From positions 248,001-312,000 of the forward strand of contig JARGSG010000024.1 in NCBI GenBank assembly GCA_030374805.1: 64,000 nt of DNA, given 5' to 3'. Positions 1-10,185 of the stretch are shown piece by piece (within the stretch, counting starts at the first letter, position 1; every line of letters starts with the position of its first letter). This DNA is from Gracilaria gracilis (taxonomy: Eukaryota > Rhodophyta > Florideophyceae > Gracilariales > Gracilariaceae). Under the pieces are notes generated by a model that worked only from the letters and a program-made list of their open reading frames with translations, did not search any database and was not told where the DNA came from. A program made the translations under genes and the position numbers.

Positions 1-259
1 GCCCAGAATGCGAGTATATAAATGACGCACAGTGCGATTGGCAGTACCTGTTTCACACTGCTAAAAAGGAAACACGGGACTTTTATTATCAACTACTGTC
101 CAATTCGTTCTCTTCTTGCTGAAGTTCTCACAACGAAGAGGTGCATACGTTGGCTTTCCTACCAAATTAAACCCTCAACATAGTCAACAACTAATTGCAG
201 TATGACACGTACGACGTCCCTGCATAACATCGATCGTATCATACTAATGAAATTCCCAC
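1..259. other. 5' edge, no gene seen
   Basis: No supported coding region. A TATA-like stretch (tatataaatg) lies near position 15, but no gene start can be tied to it. The stretch lies downstream of the minus-strand accessory gene at 260-1024, so it probably belongs to the 3' part of transposon copy A, which seems to continue to the left of the window. Confidence 0.3.
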
Positions 260-1024
260 TCATACCAGGTGACCATCTGAGTTGGCCTCATTGGAGACGG
301 ACGCCATGCTGGCGTCTTTTGAAACTCTCAAGACTACAGAGTTGGCCGGTACAGTTTGAATCGGGGCCAATAGATGTGTATACGTCTTCAGAACCTTGGT
401 ATCAACGTCGATCTCATAAACGTATTGCGCATTTTCAGCAGCTTGTGAAACCGTGACATTACCGACTCCATTTGAGCCGGGCGGGTTTGAAGTTGAAGAA
501 ACAGCAGCTGATGACATGTCATTCCTCCCTGACCCCGAAGAACTCTTGGATTGCTCCATATTTGTATTATTCGATGATGATCGAACTGAACAGGTCCAAG
601 AATCATCCGACTTGTGACAATCACTGCTATAGTTGCTAGAACTCGTAATGATGCTGTTTCTCACTTTACGCGCATACCTCGCTCTACGATTTGACAAACG
701 TCTCTTCCGCTCATCGTCTGATTCTCTCTGCTTCGCCAATCTATATCTATTTCGGCCTAATTCGTTCTCATGTTTCCTGTTACTTTCATTCTTTCGCCAT
801 AGTGCTTTTCGGACGGTAGCACTAATCTTCTGGTTCTCCATTTTTGCGATGTTATCCGGATCGTTGGCCAACAAATGCACAATTTCCGGATCACAAACGG
901 TCAAGTTCCTCCTTGTTTCAGATTGTTTCACGACGAGTACTGAAGCATTTTTGGGAAGCAAAACGCTCTCCACCGGGAAAGAAACACTCTCCGGCAGAGT
1001 AATCTGTACAAATGACTCGGCCAT
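260..1024 (-). CDS. Accessory family X protein, basic, function unknown
   Basis: A 254-residue protein that I cannot assign to a known family. It begins with a beta-like stretch (residues about 6-33, with SFPVESVLLPK), then a strongly basic central block (about 70-120) with the pattern VRKALWR, NRKHEN and SNRRARYARK, a Ser/Asn-rich linker, and a C-terminal block starting YVYEIDVDTKV. The product of 38710-39702 has the same order of blocks (SFPLKKVMVPK, VRKRQWR, LKNRREWYAK, FLYEVIVEKQT), so the two are diverged paralogues. The basic block recalls a DNA-binding basic region, but no leucine zipper or zinc ligands are visible. It lies downstream of transposase A on the same strand. A TnpA-like DNA-binding accessory of the transposon is the best guess and is inference only. 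Confidence 0.6.
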   Translation of the reverse strand: MAESFVQITLPESVSFPVESVLLPKNASVLVVKQSETRRNLTVCDPEIVHLLANDPDNIAKMENQKISATVRKALWRKNESNRKHENELGRNRYRLAKQRESDDERKRRLSNRRARYARKVRNSIITSSSNYSSDCHKSDDSWTCSVRSSSNNTNMEQSKSSSGSGRNDMSSAAVSSTSNPPGSNGVGNVTVSQAAENAQYVYEIDVDTKVLKTYTHLLAPIQTVPANSVVLRVSKDASMASVSNEANSDGHLV

Positions 1025-1820
1025 AGAGGTAATATGTGCACCTTTCGACAGGGCAAGGAGTGAAAAAGGAAATGAGTGAAATGTGACGAATCAGTAGAGT
1101 CTCAACCACTGGGCACCCGCGCTTTGGGTCCTGCCACCAATTTTGTGGCAGGAACGAAATCTCTTACACCTATTCATGGATTTGGACCTGTGTCGAACCC
1201 TGTTTGGTCGTGTATCGGACCATTTAAGCCGAAAAATAAGACATTGTATGATCTCCGCACTCGATATTTTAGCCGCACTCCTGATGTTGGCACCATCTCA
1301 CATCGTCTCTCCTCCTCCATCCAGAAGAAGATTGAGACACCATACTACCCCTGTAATTATGCAGAACTGCCCGTCGTCCGTCCTTGCAACGTTGAAGTGA
1401 GAAGGCTCCGCGACAAGCGGCGTCTATTTTGATCATTCTGAGCAATTTCTGCCACCGTGCGACGCCGTGGCAAATGCATTCATTCATCCATATCTTTCAT
1501 GCCTGTCTAGCCACGCGACCTGCCGTTTTCCACTGCGGAATTTGAGTGAACAAGGTATTTTAGGCTCTTGGCGTCTCCATCACTTATCCTCTTTCTAACC
1601 CAATCAGCATCACTCTGAAACATGCATGTCCATTCGCAGATGGTGTGCGTTTGTTTCTCCCCGGTTTGTGCTTGCATTTACGAAGATTCATATCGAAATA
1701 CAGATCCTATGCAAAGCAGTGGAGTCTGTCTCACAGATCCAGGAGGCCAGAAGCAACGTGTAGAGAGGCAAAATGGGCAAAAATATGAAGCCGTTTTCGT
1801 TATCAATGGCAGGTAAACTG
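1025..1820. other. Spacer between accessory X and transposase A, with a short hairpin
   Basis: No convincing coding region; small plus-strand frames here lack recognisable features. A perfect 9-bp stem with a 7-nt loop lies at 1129-1153 (tcctgccac / gtggcagga). The stretch must hold the promoter of the minus-strand X gene (just above 1024) and the 3' end of transposase A (just below 1821). Confidence 0.35.
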
Positions 1821-4800
1821 TCAAACTCGTTTGAGAACTCCTTGCAGAATGGCACTTTTGTCGTTCTGGTCTTTGCAACGCTGAGGGTCGAGGTAATACC
1901 TCCTGGGGTCCAGATCCAGAAAACCAACAACTCGCTGAATGCAGCTGGCGTGCTCGGTCGTCTTCTGCTCCGTTCTCTTCGTATCGGTGTACACTAAGTC
2001 AAGGCACTGGTTTTCAACAAGATTGAGCTGCCACTTCACGTCCAAAAATACACTGGATATCTCCATGCTTCCTACCTTGAGAACAAACTCGTAGATCCTT
2101 TCAACGTCTCCATAGTACAAGTGCCACATATCGACATGGCATTGAGCGCTACTGGAGTCAGCGAAACACTCCAAGAAAGAGTCATTATTTTGTGCGAAAT
2201 GAGCTGCGATGCAATATTTTTGCCTTGTTTCAAGGGGTGATCTGCTGGCTCGGCCGTTATAGAAGTTGATGCTCTCAACTTTGAATGATTCATGTTCCTT
2301 GTTGATGAGAGCCGTTTTGAACTCCTTTGAGGAAACGACGAGAAATGTATCCGACTGTGCTGGAAAATTGTCCTCAACAAACTGACGAACTGAACGTTGC
2401 TGTTCATTGTTGAGTTTCGGGTATTTTGTCCCAGGTCCCTGGCATATGGCACCTGTTTGATACTGCTGGTTTCTATTGGACAGACGGAAGGCAACTTCTT
2501 TTGACATTGAATTACTCAAGGTATCCCCGATTTCGCCAATGAAGGTCTTTCCTTCGTTGGCAAGCTTCAATGAAAGCAACCTAAAGTTCTTGTGGAAAAG
2601 GTGAGAGGCAATGTTAGAGGTTTGTTGCACCCGCTTTCCTATTTCACCGAGAAGTCTCTCTACAAGGAATTGAGAGGTGATTAGAAGGGGCCCGCATTGC
2701 TTAAGAAGTTCGGGAAGGTGCAGTATTGCGTGCGTAGTCGGTGTGAGACAATATGAAGAGTAGCGATCTATGCAAAACAATTTCACAAACCGCGCATAAC
2801 ATTCCTCAACTGCCTTCGTCATACACCGCACGCTAGCTTCATCACAGTTGTAGGTGAAGCTCAGGTTCACCATCTTCCTCGTTTGGCTCCACAAATGCAA
2901 CACATCTTTTTTCACTTTGAATCGATGGAAAGCAGGAAGTAGATAGAGTTCCGCATGCCGCTTCATATCTTCAGCTTTGAATTTTGACAAGTTCTCTAAT
3001 GAGAGAGGTGCCCTACCCCAGGAGCTCGGAATACCATGTGCGCCATAATCTAAAGCTCTGTTAATCTTTTGGAGAATGGTCTCCGGTATGCAATAGCTTG
3101 GAAGGTGGGACATACGTTCATGGCGTGGATGGCTCCCTGTCGCTAATTTGAGAACGTGTTTGGCCCATCCCAGCAGTACTTGGTGCATCACATCGTAAGG
3201 AAATGAGAACACAGGATCCATTGACAGAAGAGACAAACATGAACTTCGTTTGATACCATGCTCCATTCTAATTTGCCGCCGGGTTTCCTCACCGGTTTTT
3301 TTAGAACCTAGAGATTTCCAGGACGATCGAACGTTGGCTGCTTCTCTTCTTGGTGTGCACTCAATGTCGATGATGCTTCCATCCTTGTAGGCATTTTTCT
3401 CACGCAGGGATCGGAGCAACAATGAACTTTCATTCGGCGGGGCGCATGAGCACTTACAATCTTTGACGAAAACCTTCTCTTTCATACGAAAGCGACAAAA
3501 GATTCTGCCCATGTGACCAACATATCCCAGTACCTTGGTTGCGGCGGGCCAATCGGCGGTGAAGAACAACACGTAAGCATAAAGTTTTCTGATCCTGCCG
3601 TCGTGGCAAAGTGTTGAGATTCCTTGCTCCATTTGTCTCAGATCAGCTATGATTTCGCTCAGGAACGTGTCAAAGTACTCTGAATCGTGCGTTGAAGGAA
3701 TTATTGCATGTATGAGGCAGTTGGATGCATGACTTCTCTCTCGAGGTGTATAGTTCAGAACTGTAGACACGATGGGCCAAGTTGATATCGAAGTTCCTCT
3801 CCTGTTTTTCGTACAGTCAAAGCCATCTGACGACTAGGCGAGGAATATGTACAGCTCGCTTGATTCAGGACTCCAATTCTGGAGGCGTTCGGAGTGGTGC
3901 CTCAAAAACACTTCCCCATGATAGTAATCATGTTCTTTTACTTCAGATCTGTCATGATCTAATGACTCCTTGGCTCTCATGCAACCCTTCATCATTGCTT
4001 CAAAAGATTCGCGAGCACGGCAGAATGCCTTTAGAGCCGAAGACGGCTTCATGAACCAGAATTTTTGGGTGCTTTTAGCAGTGGAATGAGTGCAGATGGG
4101 GCAATTTCCTGCAGACCGAAGCCTTCCGGGAAAGGCGATGTGTCCTGCAATGCACATCCTGACATGTGACTTCTCTACTTGGGAGACTCGAATTGCGTGC
4201 GCTATGAGTGATCTGTACGAGTAAGATGAGCTGATCGGGGAAACTTTCAACAGCCGTTCTGTTGCTCGTTGGGAAATGTTGGAAATTTCAGCATTCTACA
4301 AGAAAGCAGAAAGCCTTTCGTACTCTCTCTGCTTCGCAGACTTCACTTCACCAGAAATATTTCGATTGAAGGACTGGATGTTTCCCGCACTATCTGCGTA
4401 TGACGAGAGGGTTCCATCAATGATGGAGTTGCGTTCTTCAACTTCGAATTTCTCTTGCCTCTCCTCTCCCATTATGTCATCATCAAATTGTCTCTCTCGT
4501 GCAGGTGACACCCCACTTCTAGCGGAGAACCCTTCGTGCGGAAAGGCACATTTCGGGCTCTCATCCTCGAGCAAGTTATGCGTTGCCATTGTTTCTGCAT
4601 CAATTTCACAGGTATCCTGAAGTTCCAAGGGTTGGTTCTGGTTTTCGTTTCTCTCGAACGCAAATCCATCCCCTGAACGCGTTGAATCTTGGAGATTGGG
4701 GTTCCCTACTTGTGATGTAACGTACAATTGCTGGCCTCTGTCATTTGAAGGTTCAAAATGTGTTTCTCCATTACCTTTGTCGCCTTCACCAACTTCCTCC

Positions 4801-4940
4801 GGGTCCTGAAAAGATTTTCTTCCGTCCATGGATATCTCCCATCGATACCGCTTTCGTCCTCTTCCCATTTGGTTCCGAAGACGGCAATATACTTGGTGCC
4901 GTGTGCCAGATCTATTTCCTAAGGCTGTAGGGTGACACAC
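1821..4940 (-). pseudogene. tnp2-like (Transposase_21/CACTA) transposase A, two in-frame stops
   Basis: One continuous frame of about 1039 codons read from 4940 down to 1821, interrupted by two TAG codons (4296-4298, codon 215; 3834-3836, codon 369). Aligned by eye with the intact copy at 23454-26512, homology continues across both stops without a frame change. A likely DDE triad is visible: Asp in TADWPAAT (about residue 463), Asp in PYDVMH (583) and Glu in VERLLGE (761). The spacing is the same as in copy B to within one residue. A Cys cluster (MCIAGH, CPIC) lies before the catalytic part. tnp2/Transposase_21 enzymes cut and paste CACTA-type elements. The two stops make it a pseudogene unless both are read through. 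Its start region faces accessory Y at 5464. Confidence 0.75.
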
Positions 4941-5463
4941 AATTACGTTTCTCAGTCTGAAGGGTGTATCTAACTTTGTACTGGAAATCCTAACTCGTTA
5001 ATTATGAAAACTTTCGAGTATGAACAAGTTTTTCGCTTCATCTCCAGCTTTTTTCTTCGGGTGCTCATGAGCGTACTCGTATTTATCCCACCTCACGCAA
5101 CTCGAGCTGCCTGCTCCTCAGCTTGGGGGTCTTCATCTGTCTTCAAAGCTTCGTTGACATATCTTCTCTTGACCCAGACATCCCCTGGGCGAGTCGTGGA
5201 CACCATACAGCGTCAGGCGATAGCCACAACAGAGATCGTGCTCATAAACAGCACTAAAATAAGTTTCACGTGCATATCTCATTGTTCTCTTTCACACACC
5301 GATGCATCTGGGAGCGACCCTAGTTTCTGACCATCTTGATTTCCGTACTAACCAATGTTTGGCTGCCAGGATGAGTATCCGAACTATACATCGCGTAACG
5401 GCCGACAGCGCGGTCCAGCCCGAACACCCGACACAGCCTTCCATTTCTTTTCGAGCTTCCAAC
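4941..5463. promoter_or_regulatory. Divergent intergenic region between transposase A and accessory Y
   Basis: About 520 bp between the head-to-head starts of the minus-strand transposase (4940) and the plus-strand Y gene (5464). The same geometry occurs in copies B (22667-23453) and C (35031-35336), so a shared bidirectional promoter is likely. I see no unambiguous TATA box. The frame of the Y gene is open upstream to 5302, but the homologous start in copy B argues for 5464. Confidence 0.4.
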
Positions 5464-6720
5464 ATGAACGACGCCCCACCCCTCGGTTACTTTAGTGCTG
5501 TATTGCATGACCAGCATCATCGTGATATGCTTCCCGCTAACTCCGTCATAATACCCACCGCTTCAATGAAACGAAAGATGAAAGATTCTGACCGACCCGG
5601 TGTTCCTACGGGTACTACAGTCTGCGCTAGGTCACTCTTCAATCGTTTGTATCAAGAACGTATGGGGCGTGAGGATCTGGAGGAAGACTTTCCGATATAC
5701 AGCACAATGACAAATTCGATCAAAGATGAGATCCGCTCATTTCTATACCATCGTCTTCGTATTGAACGCGGAACTCGCACATACAGCTCAGTGAAGAACG
5801 AGTTTGCGACCCAGATTTCCAACTTGAAGAGAAGGCTGAGTGAAACGTACCCAGTGTTGGCAGTGGCCCAAGGTGGATGGGTATGCAACGATTTCCTGAA
5901 AGAAGCGATACAGAGAGATAAGAAGGCGGCATCCGAGGCAGCGAAACGAAAAGCAGGGAAGCGAGCTACACGACCAACGGAAACTCCCGCCGAGCCAGAT
6001 GGGGGTCAAGATGAAGTAAGACGCATTATTGAAGGACATCAACTTCCGTCGCGCATGGAACCAGTTCAAAATGAAGATTATGTTCACGAAGCCGCGGAGA
6101 ACGACACAAATTGCTTTTCCCAAGACGACACTGGACCTGAGGAGATTAAACCACCCGGCGTTGAAAATGAAGATGATGAAATTCATGGAGCTGCTTCCGA
6201 ACACTGTATCGCCAATGAGTGTGAGTTCGAGGATGATGAGAACAACAAACATAATGGGGAAGGCCCCGCTGATATCCGTCGGACCGATGATTGTGTAGAT
6301 TATGTGGGTTTGGATGAAGGCTCAGAGGACGACTTGGAAGAAGATATGGATGACGGTGTGGTGGATGATGCAGATCCACCCGTGAAAGCTGGAGCCAGTG
6401 CTCAAAGAAAGACCCTGCCAAGATCTCAGATCTGCCGTGATGTAGAGAAGGAGAAATCTTCCGCGCTACAAGGAATTGGAGTGCCGAATCGAGCTTCGAA
6501 CCAATATAACTTGGCAAAGAAGCAACCTAAATCCCTAGTTAGGCGCACATTTACACCTGGCGCAAAAAGGCCCCCGATCCAGCCGGTTAGTGGGCTCAGA
6601 GCACCGAGGCATGGCGTCAAGAAGAGTAAGAATTATGGTTCTAAATCTCGTCGAGGGGGTCGGAAGAATACAAGGATTGCGAGGGGACAGCGTGGCCGCA
6701 CCCATGGACCTCAATCCTGA
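5464..6720 (+). CDS. Accessory family Y protein (copy A), function unknown
   Basis: The frame is open from 5302, but the start is placed at the ATG of MNDAPP because the paralogue in copy B also begins MNDA; this gives 418 residues. The conserved core carries DRPGVPTGT, then FNRLYQERMG, a helical segment ending in AQGGWVCNDFLKE, and AIQRDKKAA. Copy B has DRPNVPTGS, LNRLYCEKLG, AQNAWVVTEFIRE and LQRDKKAVK at the same places. After the core comes a long acidic, Asp/Glu-rich region and then a basic Arg/Gly/Lys-rich tail (RRGGRKNTR and similar). No known family is recognised. Head-to-head linkage to a transposase in three copies argues for a transposon accessory role such as end binding, regulation or nuclear targeting. 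This is an inference. Confidence 0.65.
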   Translation: MNDAPPLGYFSAVLHDQHHRDMLPANSVIIPTASMKRKMKDSDRPGVPTGTTVCARSLFNRLYQERMGREDLEEDFPIYSTMTNSIKDEIRSFLYHRLRIERGTRTYSSVKNEFATQISNLKRRLSETYPVLAVAQGGWVCNDFLKEAIQRDKKAASEAAKRKAGKRATRPTETPAEPDGGQDEVRRIIEGHQLPSRMEPVQNEDYVHEAAENDTNCFSQDDTGPEEIKPPGVENEDDEIHGAASEHCIANECEFEDDENNKHNGEGPADIRRTDDCVDYVGLDEGSEDDLEEDMDDGVVDDADPPVKAGASAQRKTLPRSQICRDVEKEKSSALQGIGVPNRASNQYNLAKKQPKSLVRRTFTPGAKRPPIQPVSGLRAPRHGVKKSKNYGSKSRRGGRKNTRIARGQRGRTHGPQS

Positions 6721-7339
6721 GCACCAGTAAGTGATGATGTTTTGCTGCTCAAGCATGTTTCCTGAGTGCATGATGTCCCGTTATTCTGTTTCTAACCGTT
6801 TCTTAGTTCACAAGCCAGCCAGCCAACTCATGTTCTAAGTTGCAATTAGTGCAAATACGCGTCTCTATCGTTCGCAAGAGGTATCGGGGGACGATGTTTG
6901 CGGAACGGCGGACGTTGAACAGAGCATTATCTAAATGTCGGATCCTGAGCAGCGTCGAAAGCAGTTTAGAACACCATTCTTGTCAGATGGCGACATCCAT
7001 ATCATATTCACGGCTACATTAATCACATCTGCCTCTTTTCACCTTTAGAACGTACCAAATGCATTAAAGTCCCCTACACCACTGGTTTCCGTGGTGGGAT
7101 CGGGTTTCTTTCCTGTCCATCGACAAAACTACGAATGGCCATTAGTTGGTGTTCGACCGCCATGTGCCGGTGGTACCCTAGAGGTGTTTCTGTGCCTCTT
7201 TCGAACGCGATTCGATCTCGGATAAGAACCAAAAACGATCCTTTTTCGTTGTATTGGGGTCCACAAATGCAGGTATGTAGTATATATACTGGACTCTCCT
7301 CGCCATATGTATGGTATATTCCTGCCGTTCGTCCGAACC
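6721..7339. other. Non-coding 3' part of copy A
   Basis: No supported gene. Small frames here are not conserved with copies B or C. A short inverted repeat (ccactggtttccgtggtgg, about 7080-7098) is present. Confidence 0.3.
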
Positions 7340-7680
7340 ACGCCTCAGCTTGACAATGTATCGTTATTGGCCCCCCAAGTAAACCAAAACCAGTCTAAAT
7401 GACACTCGAAACTTGCCATTTTCGTACATATTATGGACTGTATTTGATCTTTAGTTGTTCCGTATTTTGGCCTTTATTGGTGCCTGTATTGCGGACGCTA
7501 CCCGTACCACACTCGAACCCATATCGGCATCCTGAATGAGGCCACTTTTTGTCCCTTAATCCAGACCTATAATTGGCCAGTACTTGGCAATATTTTGGCC
7601 TTTTTTTGACCCACAACCACAGGCATAAACAAGACCACTTGTTGGACACTTAATGGTCACACTTCGGCCATGCAGATTGC
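7340..7680. repeat. TTGGCC-type subterminal repeats
   Basis: Short motifs of the type tattggcc, tattttggcc, attggcc and cttcggcc recur at least six times between about 7360 and 7660, several next to runs of T. Dense short subterminal repeats are typical of CACTA elements, where they bind the element's own accessory protein. This block probably marks the right end of copy A. No CACTA/CAGTG terminus or target duplication was found next to it. Confidence 0.45.
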
Positions 7681-7923
7681 TCATAGGGAAACACACTCTT
7701 CGACCCTACCTCCTCTGCAGCCCTGCTGCCCATTTCTTTCCATAACCGAATCACACAAATCCCCTTATCCCCTGGAACACTTTTTTCCATGACCAAAACA
7801 ACAGCCCAGTCGTGTATTTAAATCTTTCCCCACTCCTTAGAATGTAGACCACTTTACTTTCACAGCTACCAGCACCCGACACCTGCCAACAGCCCATACC
7901 TTCAATCAAACAAACTCATTGGA
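7681..7923. other. Flanking spacer upstream of the reductase-like relic
   Basis: No gene seen. The stretch is pyrimidine-rich (cttcgaccctacctcctctgc and similar) and lies directly upstream of the ATG at 7924, so it may be the former promoter and leader of the reductase-like gene. Confidence 0.3.
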
Positions 7924-8744
7924 ATGAGCTCCCATTCATCTTCCCTCCGTTCTACAATCATCCCAGCTGTTGTCGTAGGTAGAGGCCGTATTGGCACCAT
8001 GCTTTACAACAATGGTTCCCCTCAGGACGCCTTTCTCTCCATCGAAGACTTCATTTCCGCCCCAAGGTCCAATCTTCTTCTTTGGCAGGAACGACCTTCC
8101 CGAAAAAGTAATTCTATCTTGTCCAGCACCACGAGCAGAAGACTTGGTCTTCATTCAGAATGGTCACATTCTTCCCATCCTTTCCCAACACGGAATTGAG
8201 CACTGCGCACGAGCCGCTCTTTACATCGCCGTTCCCACTGTCGGCGCCTCACCACAGGATGGTGTCACGCCTCTCTCTCCCAATGGTCTAACCACAGCCA
8301 CCGGAAAGTGGGCTCTGGCAATAGCTGAACGCCTCTGGACCGCAGGTCTCACTTGCAGTATCGTCGACGAAAACACCTTGTCCAAGTCTTACTACCAAAA
8401 GCTCGTTTGGATCTCTTCCTTCAATCTCGTCGGTTCTTCATTTGGATTCGTTACCATGTATGAAGTGGCTACCAAGCACAAAACTATTGTCTCAACTATA
8501 ATGAAGGAGCTTCTAGGCATAGTCACCTTCAACACAGGTCTCTCCTTCAATATCCCTTCTACATTGGAATCCCTTCTGGAATACGGCAGCACCCTTACTA
8601 CCTTCCCCGCCTCTTTTATCGCAGGATGAATCCATAAATGCTTACTTCTATCTCACCTCCGCAGATGAAAAATTAGGCGGAAGACAGGACCCTGCCCCTT
8701 TCCACACCAACTATGTCAATGTTCTTAGACATCACCTTCTCTAG
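7924..8744 (+). pseudogene. Ketopantoate-reductase-like (Rossmann NAD(P)-binding) protein, two frameshifts
   Basis: The reading moves through all three plus frames. The first frame (from ATG 7924) has a dinucleotide-binding-like loop, VVVGRGRIGT. The second (from about 8055 to 8629) continues with GPIFFFGRNDLPEK, EDLVFIQNGHILP and ATGKWA...AERLW, the pattern of a ketopantoate-reductase/6-phosphogluconate-dehydrogenase-like family found in algae. The third (about 8622-8744) supplies a plausible C-terminus (QDESINAYFYL to VLRHHLL). Both shifts are of the +1 type. The enzyme family uses NAD(P)H on 2-oxo acids, but the substrate of this one is not predictable. The family call rests on recalled patterns. 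It is a host gene relic or, less likely, a gene with sequencing errors. Confidence 0.55.
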
Positions 8745-8907
8745 TAATTAGAACAAATGGTAAACCTCGTACTCGTTGCAACTACACACACAACCCGTTT
8801 TTGTTTTCCAATTCTTTTTAAGTTGCCGCTTAAACAAATCACCTGTTCAATTTTTATGTCAAGTCTCTATCACAAACAAACACAACAGTATAAGTGCTAC
8901 ATTATAC

Positions 8908-9162
8908 CTACTCATCGTCGTCATCCATTATCATCTGTTCTTCCTCGTAATCCCCATCTGTATTCTCAGCAAAGCCACCTGACATCTATTCATCTTCCTC
9001 TTCGTACTCCTCCTCTCCATCTTCTATATCTTCCATTTCACTCTCTTCCTCCAAACCTTCATCATCGTCCAGCTGGTCGTTTGGGTCTTCTCCTAGCCCA
9101 AAGTCCTCATCTACAAACTTTTGCCGAAACGCTGGCTTCCTGTGCACCGCGTCAGGGAGCTT
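8908..9162 (-). pseudogene. Acidic tail of the ParB/dioxygenase frame, after two further stops
   Basis: The frame of 9163-10185 continues past its TAA (9163-9165) for 58 codons that are strongly acidic (DEDFGLGEDPNDQ, GEEEYEEEDE). It reaches a TAG at 8986-8988 that is followed directly by ATG, then 25 more acidic codons (including DDDDE) to a TAG at 8908. Such biased composition in the same frame is unlikely by chance. It suggests that the ancestral protein ended near 8908. Confidence 0.5.
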
Positions 9163-10185
9163 TTATTCTTCAGGTACAAAATACATGTGATACCTCAGGC
9201 AATTCTCTTTCACCAACGCATCCATGTACCCAACTCCCGCATGAAACACATCCCCTCTCCCAATAAACACCGAGTAAGGCGGAACCATGAACTTCTTCAC
9301 AACCATTGTACGTAATAACCTCCTCAAACTCTTGTCATCCGTCACATACATATTGTGAGACCTCTCACAAACCCATATCATAAATGAACTCCCTCCAGAG
9401 GCCATTACAAAGAACCCCGGAATATCTCCCTTATCCTTCTCCACATTCGTCAACCCTCGAAAATCAGTGTGCAAAACCTGCCTTGGGCATCCCTCCCCCG
9501 TACACAACACACGCCCTCCGGTCTGCGGCGCATAAATCCTTTTCTTAGCCTTGCTATTGTTACAAAGGCGAAAAGCCGATGCAATTTGTCCAAACCTCGT
9601 ATCCAACAACGCCCGCTTTCTCACCATCATCACATTCTTCTCATCAGATTCCATGCAGTCAACAATCCCCTTCTTCGTCGTAATATATCGTCCAATTTCC
9701 TGCATCCTGTCCCCAGCATCCTTTCCTTCCCCCGCGTTGATGATGGGATTCCATTTCGTTCGGTTCTCTTCAAATTTCCAGTCTGGCTGCTCCTTGAAGT
9801 CCTTCTCAAAAAACTCTAGCAACCCTTCTGTCACATCTTCATCCACCACCACGCCCCTCTTCTTCGCCTCCTCTGACATACCTCCATCAGTTCCGAAGTA
9901 ATCCAAAACACAGAAACCCCTTTCCATCAATTTCATTCTCTTCGTCGCAAAGTACTCTCGAGCGAGGTCATCCCTCTCCATCGCCGCCATCCAAAGAGCT
10001 TCTTCCCCCCCTCTCGGCTTTCCCTTCAACGGAAGCTTCACCCCAAAAACTGGTTCTTTCGTGATACCCAGCTCCTTGTGCACATTCCGGGCGGAATGCC
10101 AGTACACCGCGTGATGGACCGCTCTCAAATCCGCCACCCCCGAACACCCCGCCCTGTGCTCCTTTCGCAAATGAATCATCTCCAT
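9163..10185 (-). CDS. 2-oxoglutarate/Fe(II)-dioxygenase-like domain protein (probable fragment of a larger frame)
   Basis: The frame gives 340 residues. The second half shows the order expected of a double-stranded beta-helix dioxygenase: QVLHTDFRG (His-x-Asp iron ligands), FFVMASGGSSFMIW, PPYSVFIGRGDVFHAGVGY (distal His) and LRYHMYF (Arg that could bind 2-oxoglutarate). JBP/TET-like and phytanoyl-like dioxygenases have this H-x-D...H...R order and act on DNA bases or small molecules; which subfamily this is cannot be told by eye. The ATG at 10185 follows immediately after an in-frame TGA that closes the upstream segment (10186-10929), and all segments up to 12723 share one frame. It could be a separate cistron, a decayed part of one long protein, or a product of stop-start coupling. 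Confidence 0.55.
   Translation of the reverse strand: MEMIHLRKEHRAGCSGVADLRAVHHAVYWHSARNVHKELGITKEPVFGVKLPLKGKPRGGEEALWMAAMERDDLAREYFATKRMKLMERGFCVLDYFGTDGGMSEEAKKRGVVVDEDVTEGLLEFFEKDFKEQPDWKFEENRTKWNPIINAGEGKDAGDRMQEIGRYITTKKGIVDCMESDEKNVMMVRKRALLDTRFGQIASAFRLCNNSKAKKRIYAPQTGGRVLCTGEGCPRQVLHTDFRGLTNVEKDKGDIPGFFVMASGGSSFMIWVCERSHNMYVTDDKSLRRLLRTMVVKKFMVPPYSVFIGRGDVFHAGVGYMDALVKENCLRYHMYFVPEE

Larger units (their letters stand above)
260..7680 (-). mobile_element. CACTA/tnp2-like DNA transposon, copy A (left end outside window)
   Basis: Grouped from gene content: an accessory X gene (260-1024, minus), a broken tnp2-like transposase (1821-4940, minus) and a divergent accessory Y gene (5464-6720, plus), followed by a region rich in TTGGCC-type subterminal repeats (about 7340-7660). 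The transposase and Y genes sit head to head as in copies B (21722-26560) and C (32284-39702). I did not find the CACTA/CACTG termini or target duplications, so both borders are estimates and the left border is probably beyond position 1. The element cannot make a full transposase because of two in-frame stops, so it is non-autonomous unless helped by another copy. Confidence 0.55.

Noticed and set aside
7056..7110. A CACTA/CACTG transposon terminus near ccactggtttcc
   Set aside because: No matching inverted copy was found at the other end of copy A, and it lies inside, not outside, the subterminal repeat block.
8757..9315. Plus-strand ORFs here (169 and 64 residues)
   Set aside because: They are antisense to the acidic tail of the ParB/dioxygenase frame; the CTTC-rich sequence simply encodes Glu/Asp on the other strand.
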